Of a stretch of 64,000 bases of DNA, positions 43,752-53,625 are shown in pieces. The position numbers and the translations under genes were made by a program. The stretch is from positions 1,789,001 through 1,853,000 of the forward strand of contig NZ_VLNU01000001.1 of NCBI RefSeq assembly GCF_009765165.1, given 5' to 3'. The stretch comes from Lysobacter panacisoli. Its GTDB lineage: Bacteria > Pseudomonadota > Gammaproteobacteria > Xanthomonadales > Xanthomonadaceae. Below the pieces are notes generated by a model. That model ran no database searches. It had not been told where the DNA came from and was given only the letters and a program-made list of their open reading frames with translations. The first letter of the stretch is position 1. The number at the start of each line of letters is the position of its first letter.

Positions 43752-43891
43752 CCCTCTCCCCTTGCGGGAGAGGGACAGGCCGCGAAGCGGCCAGGGAGAG
43801 GGGTTTGAGCGCTGCGAGCGCCCCCTCTTCCGCTCTTCGGGCACCTTCTCAGCTCTGCACTCCCTCCGGTCGCCGCGAGGGGAGAAGGAAG
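43752..43891. repeat. Palindromic repeat cluster (one intact, one interrupted hairpin)
   Basis: Intact hairpin CCCTCTCCCC...GGGAGAGGG at 43752-43774, a GGCCGC/GCGGCC hairpin, then a CCTTCTC...GGGGAGAAGG hairpin interrupted by the 22-bp cassette at 43851-43872 (one base differs from the other copies). Fills the gap between the M29-like gene and rtcB. Confidence 0.85.
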
Positions 43892-43910
43892 GGCAGACCC
43901 GACGAAGGCG

Positions 43911-45134
<1,224 letters not shown>

Positions 45135-45187
45135 GGTTCCTTCCTGTGTGGATTCCATGCGATCCATTCCGTTGGACCGCATGGAGC

Positions 45188-46312
45188 TTACTGCTTCAGG
45201 CTCACCAGCTGCTTCAGCACGCCATCCAGGCCGCCGAACACGGTGAGCTTGTCGATCTTCTCGGTCACCTTCTCCAGAGCTTCCAGCTCCTTCAGGCGCA
45301 TGAGCACCGGGCTCTCCTCGATCAGCTTCGCGGTGTTGAGCAGGGAACGCGTGGCGTTCGCCTCCTCGCGACGGCGGATGACGTTGGCCTGGGCCGACTT
45401 CTCCGCCTGCACGACGCCGTTGAGGATCTCCTTCATCTCGCCCGGCAGGATCACGTCCTTCACGCCGACGCCGAGAATCTCGACGCCGAGTTCGCCGACG
45501 CGACCGCGCACGTACGCGAAGATGTCCGCGTCGAGCGATGCCTTGTCGCCGAGCAGTTCGTCCAGCGTCTTGGCGGAGACCGCCTTGCGCAGGCCGAACT
45601 GCAGCTCGCGATACACGTAGTCGGCGTACTTGGCGACCTTCGTGCGCGCGGCCACCGGATCGGTAACGCGGATGCTCGCGGCGAGGTTCACGCGCAGGCT
45701 CACCTTGTCTCGGGTCAACAGCTCCTGGCCCGACACTTCCAGCGACTGCACGCGCAGCTCGATCATCTCCACGCCCACGTTCTTCTGGAAATTCCAGAAG
45801 GCGTACGCGCCGGGCGCGAGCGTGCGCGCCAGCTTGCCGTCGACGAACAACAGGCCGGCGGTCTCCTCGGGCACGATCAGCGATACGGTCAGGCGCTCGA
45901 GTGCGTTGAGCTGGCGCAGTCGCTTGACCACGTCCGCCTCGACTTCAAGACCGGCCGCGAGCGACACCGCGCGCACTTCGACGTTGGCGAGTCCCTTCCA
46001 GTACAGCCGGCGCGAACCCGGCGCGAGCACGTCCTCGAGCTTGCCGTCCTTGAACACCAGACCGACTTCGCCGGTGCCGAGGTTGGCGAGCAAGAAGTTC
46101 TCGTGCAGGCGCGCGCCCATCGCGGCGATCAGCACGTCCGTGTCGTTGCCTGCGTATTCCGTCTTCGCGATCGAGTGCACTACGACCTGCACACGGCCGA
46201 ACGGGTCGTACCAGCGGTACACGCCCGGCGCGAGCGCGCCTTCGAATTGACGGTTGCGATACACCAGGCCGCGCTCGCCGTCGCCGATCACGACCCTCTT
46301 GGTCCAGAACAT
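45188..46312 (-). CDS. Slipin-like SPFH/band-7 protein
   Basis: 374 residues. Seen: two N-terminal repeats of the pattern GERGLVYRNRQFEGALAPGV and GEVGLVFKDGKLEDVLAPGS and a third ETAGLLFVDGKLARTLAPGA, then a band-7 domain (VEMIELRVQSLEVSGQELLT; DVILPGEMKEILNGVVQAEK; a coiled coil RRREEANATRSLLNTAKLIE). No N-terminal membrane helix is obvious, unlike typical slipins. Strong AAAGGAG site. Known: band-7/SPFH proteins of this type recur beside rtcB. Inferred: a scaffold working with RtcB. Confidence 0.9.
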   Translation of the reverse strand: MFWTKRVVIGDGERGLVYRNRQFEGALAPGVYRWYDPFGRVQVVVHSIAKTEYAGNDTDVLIAAMGARLHENFLLANLGTGEVGLVFKDGKLEDVLAPGSRRLYWKGLANVEVRAVSLAAGLEVEADVVKRLRQLNALERLTVSLIVPEETAGLLFVDGKLARTLAPGAYAFWNFQKNVGVEMIELRVQSLEVSGQELLTRDKVSLRVNLAASIRVTDPVAARTKVAKYADYVYRELQFGLRKAVSAKTLDELLGDKASLDADIFAYVRGRVGELGVEILGVGVKDVILPGEMKEILNGVVQAEKSAQANVIRRREEANATRSLLNTAKLIEESPVLMRLKELEALEKVTEKIDKLTVFGGLDGVLKQLVSLKQ

Positions 46313-46690
46313 TTCACTTTCTCCTTTGTTGGCTCTGGTGGTCCGATCCGCTTGAGTGGGCTGGCGCGATGGATCGGTTGTCGCACTGCTTCGATGTTCG
46401 GGTCCCCACGCACGCGACACAGGGACAGAAGAAGGGGGAAACGCCCCTGACGTCGATGGCACGGAGCCGGCGCGCGCTTCGCGCGGCGATAGCGACCATC
46501 GTGCGCGCGGTCTTCCCTGCCGTACGCATCCAGGTCGCATCGGCGCACGTCGAGGACGTGGGCCCGGCGACATCGCCGCTGCGACGTTTCGTTCGACATC
46601 GCACGCATGGCGGGATGCCTGGCGAAACGCACACGAGGCGTTTCCAGGGTGGGACTTTCGTCCCGATGTCATGGCGTGACAGGCCATGTT
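46313..46690 (-). other. Long leader between the tRNA-like RNAs and slipin
   Basis: About 375 bases of the presumed transcript between the second tRNA-like element and the slipin ribosome site. I see no convincing reading frame; several GC-rich short inverted repeats could fold. Its length suggests the tRNA-like RNAs are processed out or act as part of a regulatory leader. Confidence 0.4.
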
Positions 46691-46757
46691 CCGGAGCGGG
46701 ATTTGAACCCGCGACTCTCAGGGTTTACCTGATGCTCTACCCAACTGAGCTATCCAG
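46691..46757 (-). ncRNA. tRNA-like element 1 (downstream copy)
   Basis: Seen on the minus strand: acceptor 5-bp CTGGA/TCCGG; D arm GCTC-AGTTGGGTA-GAGC; anticodon stem TCAGG/CCTGA with a five-base loop TAAAC instead of seven; T arm GCGGG-TTCAAAT-CCCGC. There is no usable anticodon and no encoded CCA at its end (AACATGG follows). It starts one base after the CCA of the upstream copy. Not a normal tRNA; the intact D and T arms argue against random decay. Confidence 0.75.
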
Positions 46758-46829
46758 TGGTGGACGAACCGGATTCGAACCGGTGACTACGGCGCAAGCC
46801 GCTGCTCTACCAGGCTGAGCTATCGCCCC
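46758..46829 (-). ncRNA. tRNA-like element 2 (upstream copy)
   Basis: Seen on the minus strand: GGGGCGA acceptor paired with TCGTCC (six good pairs), D arm GCTC-AGCCTGGTA-GAGC, anticodon stem GCGGC/GCCGT with a four-base loop TTGC, T arm ACCGG-TTCGAAT-CCGGT, and 3' tail ACCA encoded. A seven-base anticodon loop is possible only with a mismatched stem. It is nearer the promoter than element 1 and directly abuts it. Both lie on the same strand as, and upstream of, slipin-rtcB. Confidence 0.78.
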
Positions 46830-46863
46830 TTCGAGCGACACACTCGTCCGACCCCCGGCATGC

Positions 46864-46878
46864 GCCACGGCAGTGCCG
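46864..46878 (-). promoter_or_regulatory. Candidate sigma-54 promoter
   Basis: On the minus strand CGGCACTGCCGTGGC matches TGGCAC-N5-TTGC with the required GG-N10-GC (GG 46877-46876, GC 46865-46864). The start would lie near 46852, about 23 bases before the first tRNA-like element. Known: rtcB operons in other bacteria are driven by sigma-54 and the activator RtcR. No rtcR gene is in this window. Confidence 0.45.
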
Positions 46879-46949
46879 CGCGCACCGGGCAGGTGAGGCT
46901 TTCGCCGCGAACCTGCGCCGCTGTGGGTCTTCCGTCGATGTGTCGCGCA

Positions 46950-47090
46950 TTGACGCCTCCGGCCGCGAAGCCGGAAGCATCAATCCCTTGTGCGATTGCA
47001 GGCGCGCGCCATCCGCGCCGAAGCATCCAGGCGCAGCGCTGAGCGCTTCATGGCGTTCCCTTCATCGGACCAGCATGTCCGGATGCTTCG
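46950..47090 (-). promoter_or_regulatory. Inverted repeats upstream of the sigma-54-like promoter
   Basis: 46950-46983 is a 14-bp-arm hairpin (TTGATGCTTCCGGC / GCCGGAGGCGTCAA, two G-T pairs) centred about 115 bases upstream of the expected start, where enhancer proteins bind. CGAAGCATCC at 47019-47028 and its inverse GGATGCTTCG at 47081-47090 share the GAAGCAT core. The sequence from 46830 to 47140 holds no clear gene. Confidence 0.4.
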
Positions 47091-47143
47091 GGGCGCGATG
47101 CAATCGCGTTGTGATCGTGTGGATTCCCTTTGCGAACGCCGGA

Positions 47144-47180
47144 AACAAAACGCCCCCGGGTGGAGTACCCGAGGGCGTTC
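47144..47180 (-). terminator. Rho-independent terminator
   Basis: On the minus strand AACGCCC...GGGCGTT, a 12-bp stem with one mismatch, is followed by TTTTGTTT. It ends the small unit starting near 47367 and shields the rtcB promoter region. Confidence 0.8.
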
Positions 47181-47189
47181 GCGTTCCTC

Positions 47190-47214
47190 GGGAGGTCGGG
47201 GTCGCCGACCTCCC
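47190..47214 (-). terminator. Strong hairpin behind the 34-codon frame
   Basis: Perfect 10-bp arms GGGAGGTCGG/CCGACCTCCC with a five-base loop, 12 bases after the stop of the small frame. No T-run; probably structural, in tandem with the terminator at 47144. Confidence 0.6.
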
Positions 47215-47226
47215 ACGTACAGGAGA

Positions 47227-47331
47227 TCAGCCGATGCCGATGATGTCTTCGCGCAGTCGCGGCGCGAGCGCACGGCTGCCGCCTTTCGGCTGCAGTGCGT
47301 GTTGCGTGGCGATGTCGGCGACGAGGTTCAT
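47227..47331 (-). CDS. Possible small peptide (34 aa)
   Basis: Begins MNLVADIATQHALQPKGGSR and ends ALAPRLREDIIGIG. Seen: a promoter-like TTGCAT-N17-TAACGT upstream and two hairpins downstream; no clear Shine-Dalgarno. The unit could equally be a 200-base small RNA. I recognise no family. Confidence 0.4.
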   Translation of the reverse strand: MNLVADIATQHALQPKGGSRALAPRLREDIIGIG

Positions 47332-47373
47332 GGATGGCGTATCGAATCGAGTGTGGTGCAACGAAGGTCGCGC

Positions 47374-47402
47374 ACGTTACGCAGTCGTCGAAACGAATGC
47401 AA
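47374..47402 (-). promoter_or_regulatory. Sigma-70-like promoter of the small unit
   Basis: On the minus strand TTGCAT (47402-47397), 17-base spacer, TAACGT (47379-47374). It closely resembles the cold-shock gene promoter (TTGCAT-N17-TAAGGT). Start expected near 47367. Confidence 0.45.
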
Positions 47403-47435
47403 GACCGTTCGTCGGGAAAAAATCGATGTGCGCGA

Positions 47436-48089
47436 TCAACGCAGCAGCGGTTCCAGTTGCGTCCACACGTGATCGCGCAGCTTCGGTTGCGCGCTAGCGA
47501 TCGGATGCAGGTTGTCGGACTGGAACGCATTGCGGTCGAGCGCGATGGGCTCGAGCAGGAACGGCAGCAGGGCCGTTGAGTGCTGTTTCGCCAGCGCGCT
47601 GTAGTTGTCGGCGAAACCCTGCGTGTACTCGCGACCCAGGTTCGGCGGCATGCGCATGCCGACCAGCAGAACCTTCGCGCCGGCGGCCTTCGACGCGCGG
47701 ATCATGCGATCGAGGTTGCTGCGCGATTGCGCCAGAGGCAGGCCACGCAGGCCGTCGTTGGCGCCGAGTTCGATCACCACCACCGACGGCTTGTTGCGCT
47801 TGAGTTCGCCGTCGATGCGCGCCGCACCGCCAGCGGTGGTCTCGCCGCTGATGCTTGCGTTGACCACGCGCCAGCCCGGCTTCGTCTTCGCGATGCGGTC
47901 CGCGGTCAGTGCTACCCAGCCTTGCGAGGCCGCGAGCCCGTAACCGGCGGAGAGCGAGTCGCCCATCACCAGCACGGTGCGCGCTTGCGTCGGCGTCGCC
48001 GCGGCGCGGGCCGCGGTCTGCGCCCACGCGGGCAGGGCGGCCGCCAGCATCAGCCACGCGCCGAAGACCCAGCCGATGGCACATTGCAT
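47436..48089 (-). CDS. tesA: Periplasmic esterase/thioesterase TesA
   Basis: 217 residues. Seen: signal peptide ending LPAWAQT; GDSL block I (VLVMGDSLSAGYGL, Ser), block III (ELGANDGLRG), and block V (DNLHPIASAQ, Asp and His). This is the SGNH fold of TesA/arylesterase. It is divergent from ybbA-ybbP, the same neighbourhood as in Escherichia coli. Confidence 0.92.
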   Translation of the reverse strand: MQCAIGWVFGAWLMLAAALPAWAQTAARAAATPTQARTVLVMGDSLSAGYGLAASQGWVALTADRIAKTKPGWRVVNASISGETTAGGAARIDGELKRNKPSVVVIELGANDGLRGLPLAQSRSNLDRMIRASKAAGAKVLLVGMRMPPNLGREYTQGFADNYSALAKQHSTALLPFLLEPIALDRNAFQSDNLHPIASAQPKLRDHVWTQLEPLLR

Positions 48090-48237
48090 GCGAGCCCGCG
48101 AGGGCCCATATCGTCGTTTGGCCGGCCCTGGCGTGGCCGGGCTCGAATCGCTGTAAGACCAGTCTTTAAAGAACATTTAATCCCTGCTCCCGATGATCGA
48201 AGAACCCCGCACGGGCCCCACCAGCATAAGGACGATC

Positions 48238-48939
48238 ATGGCCGATTCCATCGCGCCGCGTACCCGCGCTTCGACCGCGCTTCATGTAACCGACCTGGGC
48301 AAGCGCGTGACGTTGCCGTCGGGCGAGCTGACCATCCTCGACGGCGTCGCGTTCGACATCGCCCACGGCGACAGTGTGGCGATCGTGGGCGCCTCGGGTT
48401 CGGGCAAGAGCACGCTGCTCTCGCTGCTCGCCGGCCTGGACACGCCCAGCAGCGGTCGTGTCGCATTGGACGGCGAAGTCCTGTCGACGCTGGATGAAGA
48501 CGGACGCGCGCGCGTGCGCGGCGAGAAGGTCGGCTTCGTGTTCCAGAACTTCCAGCTTCTGCCCTCGCTGACCGCGCTGGAGAACGTGATGCTGCCGCTG
48601 GAGTTGCGCGGCGATCGCGAGGTCGACGGTCCGGCGCGCGCGATCCTGGAGAAGGTCGGCCTCGGCCAGCGACTGGGCCACTATCCGCGCCAGCTGTCCG
48701 GCGGCGAGCAGCAGCGCGTCGCACTCGCGCGCGCGTTCGTCACGCGGCCGTCGCTGCTGTTCGCCGACGAGCCCACCGGCAATCTCGACACCCACACTGG
48801 CCAGGCCATCATCGAGCTGCTGTTCGAACTCAACGCGCACGCCGGCACCACGCTGGTGCTGGTCACGCACGACGAGCACCTCGCATCGCGCTGCGGCCGC
48901 CTGTTGCGTCTCGACAGCGGCCGACTGGTGGCGTCGTGA
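48238..48939 (+). CDS. ybbA: ABC transporter ATPase YbbA
   Basis: 233 residues. Seen: Walker A VGASGSGKSTLL, Q-loop VFQNFQLLPSLTALEN, signature LSGGEQQRVALARAF, Walker B LLFADEPTGNLD, and THDEHLA. LolD/MacB-type ATPase. AAGGA before ATG 48238. Overlaps the permease gene by GTGA. Confidence 0.93.
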   Translation: MADSIAPRTRASTALHVTDLGKRVTLPSGELTILDGVAFDIAHGDSVAIVGASGSGKSTLLSLLAGLDTPSSGRVALDGEVLSTLDEDGRARVRGEKVGFVFQNFQLLPSLTALENVMLPLELRGDREVDGPARAILEKVGLGQRLGHYPRQLSGGEQQRVALARAFVTRPSLLFADEPTGNLDTHTGQAIIELLFELNAHAGTTLVLVTHDEHLASRCGRLLRLDSGRLVAS

Positions 48940-51449
48940 ACGCGCTGCGCAACGGCTGGATCGCGCTGGCCTGGCGCCAGCTGCGGCGTGACCTCGTCGC
49001 GGGCGACGTGCGCATCCTGATCGCGGCGCTGGTGCTCGCGGTGCTCGCAGTGACCGCGGTCGGCTTCGTCACCGATCGCGCCGAACGCGCGCTTGCGATC
49101 GAAGCCAATCGCCTGCTCGGCGGCGACGCCGTCGTGCGCGCGGATACGCCCATCACCGGTGCGCTGCGCGAGGCCGCGAACGCGTCGGAACTGCAGCGCA
49201 CCGAAACCATCGAGCTGCAGACCATGATCCGCGTCGGCGAGCGGTTGCAGCTCGGCGATCTGCGCGCGCTCGGCGAGGGTTTCCCGCTGCGCGGCAGTTT
49301 CCGTATCGCCGATACGCGTGGCACCGAACACGATGCTGGTAGCGTGCCCGCGCCCGGCACGATCTGGATGAGTCGCGCCGGCGCCGACACGCTCGGTGCG
49401 CGTCTGGGCGACGAGATCGCGCTCGGCGACGCGCGCTTCCGCCTCGCCGCACTGGTCGTGCAGGAACCCGACGCCGCGCTCGACTACTTCAACGTCGCGC
49501 CGAAGGTGTTCCTCAATCTCGCCGACGTACCCTCGACGGGGCTGGTGCAGGAAGGCAGCCGCATCCGCTATCGCCTCGTCGTCGCCGGTCCGGCTGCGGC
49601 GGTGGAGGGCTTCGTCGCGGCCGCGCGTCCTGCGCTCGGACGTGGCCAGCGGCTTGAAACCATTTCCGATGCGCGACCGGAGATCCGCTCCGCGCTCGAC
49701 CGCGCCGGCCGCTTCCTCGGACTCGCCGCACTCGTGTCGGTGGTGCTGGCAGCGGTCGCCGTCGCGATGGCCGCGCGCCGCCACAGTGCGCGGCATCTCT
49801 CCGGCACAGCGGTGATGCGGTGCCTCGGCGCGAGCCAACGCACGCTGGTCGGCATCCAGGTCGGCGAACTGCTCATGCTTGGACTGATCGCCAGCACGAT
49901 CGGCGTGCTGCTCGCGTTCGGGTTGCAGTGGGCGATCGGCGGCTGGCTGGCGCAGGCGCTCAAGCTGTCGATTCCGCCCGCAAGCTGGCTGCCCGCGTTG
50001 CAGGGCTACGGCGTGGGACTGGTCGTGCTGATGGCGTTCGGCGCGCCGCCGGTACTCGCGCTGCGTCGCGTGCCGGCGCTGCGCGTGCTGCGTCGCGATC
50101 TCGATCCGACCGAGCCGAGCGCGTGGCTCGTCGCCATCGCGGGCCTCGGCGGACTGGCCGCGTTGCTGTGGTGGAAGGCGGGATCGGCGGTGCTCGGCCT
50201 GTCGATGCTGATCGGCATCGTCGCCACGCTCGCGGTGCTCGCGTTGCTGGCATGGCTGCTGATCGTGGTGGTGCGGCGCGTGCGTTCGCGCCTGCGCGGC
50301 AGCCTGCGCTACGGCCTGGCCAACGTGGCGCGTCGCGCCGGCGCGAGCATCGCCCAGGTATCGGCGCTGGGCCTGGGCCTGATGGCGCTGCTGCTGCTGA
50401 CCTTCGTGCGCACCGATCTGCTCGACCGCTGGCAACTGGCGTTGTCGGCCGACGCGCCGAACCGCTTCATCGTCAACGTGCAGGACGACCAGGTCGACGC
50501 CGTGCGCGCGTTCATCGCCGAACAGGGCGTGGCCGCGCCGACGCTCTACCCGATGATCCGCGGTCGTCTGGTCGCGTACAACGACAAGCCCGTCACCGGC
50601 AGCAACTACGCCGAGCAGGGCGAGCGCGCGCAGCGGCTGGCCGAGCGCGAGTTCAACCTGTCGGTTACCGACCACCTGCGCGACGACAATCGCGTCACGG
50701 CCGGCACGTTCTGGAACCAGCGCACGCCGGCGAAGCCGGAGGTCTCGGTGGAAGAGGACTTCGCGGAACGTCTTGGCTGGAAGATCGGCGACCGCGTGTC
50801 CTTCGACATCGCCGGTCAGCCGTTCAGCGCGACGATCACCAGCCTGCGCAGTGTGGACTGGGAAAGCTTCCGGCCGAACTTCTTCGTGATCGCCTCGCCG
50901 GGTTCGCTCGATGGATTCCCCGCCAGCCACATCACGGCGGTCAGCGTGCCCGCGCAGCGCCCGCGTTTCACCGCGGACCTCGTCGAGCGCTTCCCGAACC
51001 TGTCGGTGGTCGACATCGAGGCCGTGCTCAAGCAGGTGCGCAGCACCGCCGACCAGGTGTCGACGGTGGTCGAGGTGGTCTTCTACTTCTCGCTCGTCGC
51101 GGGTCTGCTGGTGTTGATGGCGGCGGTGAGCGCGAGCCAGGACGAACGCCTGCTCGAAGGCGGCGTGATGCGCGCGATCGGCGGCAGTCGTCGCCAGTTG
51201 CGTCTGGCGCAGGCGTCGGAGTTCGCGGCGATCGGCCTGTTGTCCGGCCTGACCGCTGCGATCGCAGCGTCGGTGCTCGCCGGCGTGATCGCCACGCGAG
51301 TGTTCGACCTGCCGTGGGAAGCCGACTGGCGACTGGCGGCATTCGGCGCCGCAGTCGGCGTGATCGCGGCTTTGCTGGCCGGCATGTTCGCCACGCGGCG
51401 CGTGCTCGACGCGCCGCCGTCGGTGACCCTGCGCGAGCTGCAGGGCTGA
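48936..51449 (+). CDS. ybbP: FtsX-like permease YbbP
   Basis: 837 residues, GTG start in the GTGA overlap. Seen: N-terminal helix (VRILIAALVLAVLAVTAVGF), large periplasmic part, then FtsX domains with ten helices in total (RHLSGTAVMRCLGASQRTLV; EGGVMRAIGGSRRQLRLAQA are the coupling motifs). Known: YbbA-YbbP form a MacB-like machine next to tesA; its substrate is unclear. Confidence 0.92.
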   Translation: MNALRNGWIALAWRQLRRDLVAGDVRILIAALVLAVLAVTAVGFVTDRAERALAIEANRLLGGDAVVRADTPITGALREAANASELQRTETIELQTMIRVGERLQLGDLRALGEGFPLRGSFRIADTRGTEHDAGSVPAPGTIWMSRAGADTLGARLGDEIALGDARFRLAALVVQEPDAALDYFNVAPKVFLNLADVPSTGLVQEGSRIRYRLVVAGPAAAVEGFVAAARPALGRGQRLETISDARPEIRSALDRAGRFLGLAALVSVVLAAVAVAMAARRHSARHLSGTAVMRCLGASQRTLVGIQVGELLMLGLIASTIGVLLAFGLQWAIGGWLAQALKLSIPPASWLPALQGYGVGLVVLMAFGAPPVLALRRVPALRVLRRDLDPTEPSAWLVAIAGLGGLAALLWWKAGSAVLGLSMLIGIVATLAVLALLAWLLIVVVRRVRSRLRGSLRYGLANVARRAGASIAQVSALGLGLMALLLLTFVRTDLLDRWQLALSADAPNRFIVNVQDDQVDAVRAFIAEQGVAAPTLYPMIRGRLVAYNDKPVTGSNYAEQGERAQRLAEREFNLSVTDHLRDDNRVTAGTFWNQRTPAKPEVSVEEDFAERLGWKIGDRVSFDIAGQPFSATITSLRSVDWESFRPNFFVIASPGSLDGFPASHITAVSVPAQRPRFTADLVERFPNLSVVDIEAVLKQVRSTADQVSTVVEVVFYFSLVAGLLVLMAAVSASQDERLLEGGVMRAIGGSRRQLRLAQASEFAAIGLLSGLTAAIAASVLAGVIATRVFDLPWEADWRLAAFGAAVGVIAALLAGMFATRRVLDAPPSVTLRELQG

Positions 51450-51458
51450 CGCGTCCCG

Positions 51459-51722
51459 TCAGCTCGCGAACACCGACTTGGGATCCGCGCTGAAACGGCG
51501 CGGATAGTCGCGCTCGCGCGCGACGCGTTCGATCTCGTCGTCGGCCAGGTCCGGAGCCCCGTACACCGCGTAGGCGATCTCGCCGTCGCGCATGCCGATC
51601 TGGTGCAGGCGGTAACGCGAGCGGCCGCCGCCAGTGTTCTCCGGGTAGTGCAGCGGCGGATCGCCGCCATCGAGATCCAGTTCGCTGTTGTCGACCAGGC
51701 CGCCGACGAAGAGGGCGCGCAT
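51459..51722 (-). CDS. Small cytoplasmic protein of unknown function
   Basis: 87 residues, no signal or helix. Seen: MRALFVGGLVDNSELDLDGG, RYRLHQIGMRDGEIAYAVYG and DDEIERVARERDYPRRF. A strong AAGGAG seven bases before the ATG supports it. I recognise no family. Converges with ybbP; divergent from the rsmC operon. Confidence 0.7.
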   Translation of the reverse strand: MRALFVGGLVDNSELDLDGGDPPLHYPENTGGGRSRYRLHQIGMRDGEIAYAVYGAPDLADDEIERVARERDYPRRFSADPKSVFAS

Positions 51723-51859
51723 CGTGTTTCTCCTTCTTCGGATACGAGGCCATGTTGGACGGTGGCGTGTTGAATCGGCATGAAACCGCGCGTTCAGGGG
51801 TGCGTACGCCCGGTGCGGGCCGCGTAGAATCTGACGTCCATCACCCCGTGGATACCGGC

Positions 51860-52921
51860 ATGCGCGCCGACGACGGCGACGTCGCACTGGAAACCCTGTT
51901 CCTGCCGTTCATCGACGGTCCGATTTCGTGGCCGTCGCAGGGCGGTGCGTTGTTCCTGCGCGCGCGCGACGGCTGGCCGCTGCACCAGCGCGCATGGCCG
52001 GGACTGGTCTGCGAGCAGAGCTTCCGTCCGGCTGCCGATGCGCTGGAGCGTTCCGGCTTCGCACTCGCGACGGCGCAGGAGGACACGCGCCATCCGCTGG
52101 TGCTGGTGTTGCCGCCGCGCCAGCGCGACGAGTCGCGGGCGCTGTTCGCGCGCGCCATCGCGCGTTGCGCGTCCGGCGGACGCGTGGTCGCTTGCCTGCC
52201 CAACGACGAAGGCGCGAAGTCCGGCGAATCCGACCTCGCGCGACTGGCCGGTCCGGTGTCGAGCCTGTCGAAGAACAAGTGCCGCGTGTTCTGGACCGCG
52301 CCGCTGGACGGTCCTGCCGACGTGACGCTCGCGGGCGAATGGGCCGATGCCGACGCCACGCGCGCGATCGCCGACGGTCGCTTCGTCAGCCGTCCCGGCG
52401 TGTTCGCGTGGGACCGCATCGATGCCGCGTCGCGACTGCTCGCCTCGCACCTGCCCGGCGATCTCGTGGGACGCGCGGCGGATCTCGGCGCGGGGTATGG
52501 CTACCTCTCGGTGGAGCTGCTCGAACGTTGTCCGCGCATCGCCTCGCTCGACCTCTACGAAGCCGAGCTGCGCGCGCTGGAGCTGGCGCGACGCAACCTC
52601 GCGCCGTTCGCGGGACGCGTGGCGCTCGATTTCCACTGGCGCGACGTCACCGGCGGCATCGACGCGCGCTACGACGTCATCGTCTGCAATCCGCCCTTCC
52701 ATGCGCAGACGCGCGCGGACCGCCCCGACATCGGCCGTCGTTTCATCGCAGCCGCGGCGCAGGCGCTCACGCCGGGCGGCCGCTTGTGGCTGGTGGCCAA
52801 CCGCCACCTGCCGTACGAAGCAGAGCTCGACGCGCGCTTCGGGCGAGCGCGGATCGTGGCGCAGCAGGATGGATTCAAAGTGATCGAAGCCGTGCGCGGC
52901 TCTGAAGGAAACCCCCGATGA
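51860..52921 (+). CDS. rsmC: 16S rRNA m2G1207 methyltransferase RsmC
   Basis: 353 residues. Seen: a degenerate N-terminal methyltransferase domain and a C-terminal one with ADLGAGYGYLSVELLER, SLDLYEAELRALELARRN, the catalytic NPPFH (VIVCNPPFHAQTR), then LWLVANRHLPYEAELDARFG. The two-domain layout and NPPFH are those of RsmC. ATGA overlap with the next gene. It methylates G1207 of 16S rRNA in the 30S subunit. Confidence 0.85.
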   Translation: MRADDGDVALETLFLPFIDGPISWPSQGGALFLRARDGWPLHQRAWPGLVCEQSFRPAADALERSGFALATAQEDTRHPLVLVLPPRQRDESRALFARAIARCASGGRVVACLPNDEGAKSGESDLARLAGPVSSLSKNKCRVFWTAPLDGPADVTLAGEWADADATRAIADGRFVSRPGVFAWDRIDAASRLLASHLPGDLVGRAADLGAGYGYLSVELLERCPRIASLDLYEAELRALELARRNLAPFAGRVALDFHWRDVTGGIDARYDVIVCNPPFHAQTRADRPDIGRRFIAAAAQALTPGGRLWLVANRHLPYEAELDARFGRARIVAQQDGFKVIEAVRGSEGNPR

Positions 52922-53625
52922 AGCTGGTCAAGACCATCGCCAACCTCGGCTACGGCAGCCGCAAGGAAGTGACGATGATGTTCCGCGAAGGTCGCATCAC
53001 CGACCCGCAGGGCGAGGTGCTGTACGCCGACGATGCGGTGACGCACGAAGTCGTTCGCATCGACGGCGAGCCGCTCGATCCGCCGGCCGGCATGACGCTG
53101 ATGCTGCACAAGCCGCTGGGCTACACGTGCTCGACGAAGGATCACGGACGCCTGATCTACGACCTGCTGCCGTCGCGCTTCCGCCTGCGCTCGCCGCTGC
53201 TGTCGAGTGTCGGCCGGCTCGATCGCGACACCAGCGGCCTGCTGCTGATGACCGACGATGGTGCGCTGCTGCATCGCATCGTCTCGCCCAAGGCGAAACT
53301 GTCGAAGGTGTACGAGGCCACGCTCGCGCAGGACCTGCGCGGCGACGAGGGCGCACTCTTCGCCAGCGGCACGCTGATGCTGGAATCGGAAACAACGCCG
53401 CTCGCGCCGGCGGAACTCGAGGTCCACGATGCGCGCCATGCGGCGCTGATACTCACCGAAGGCCGCTACCACCAGGTGCGCCGCATGTTCGCGGCGACGG
53501 GCAACCACGTCGACGCGTTGCACCGCAGCCGCATCGGCGGCCTCTCGCTCGGCGACCTGCCGGCAGGCGCGTGGCGGCTGCTCGACGCGGGCGACCTGGA
53601 TCGTTTGTTCGGAGGTGGCGCATGA
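52918..53625 (+). CDS. rsuA: 16S rRNA pseudouridine synthase, RsuA family
   Basis: 235 residues. Seen: an S4-like N-terminus (MKLVKTIANLGYGSRKEVTM), MLHKPLGYTCSTKDHG, the catalytic Asp in VGRLDRDTSGLLLMTDDG, and EGRYHQVRRMFAATGNHV followed by IGGLSLGDLPAG. Known: RsuA makes pseudouridine 516 of 16S rRNA. Overlaps both neighbours by ATGA. Confidence 0.88.
   Translation: MKLVKTIANLGYGSRKEVTMMFREGRITDPQGEVLYADDAVTHEVVRIDGEPLDPPAGMTLMLHKPLGYTCSTKDHGRLIYDLLPSRFRLRSPLLSSVGRLDRDTSGLLLMTDDGALLHRIVSPKAKLSKVYEATLAQDLRGDEGALFASGTLMLESETTPLAPAELEVHDARHAALILTEGRYHQVRRMFAATGNHVDALHRSRIGGLSLGDLPAGAWRLLDAGDLDRLFGGGA

Noticed and set aside
46691..46829. Two ordinary tRNA genes
   Set aside because: Seven-base anticodon loops can only be drawn with mismatched stems, anticodons would be AAA or GCG, and acceptors are short. 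They fit better as tRNA-like RNAs.
48681..50930. A 749-codon minus-strand frame
   Set aside because: Antisense to ybbA-ybbP; composition is an artefact of the permease codons.
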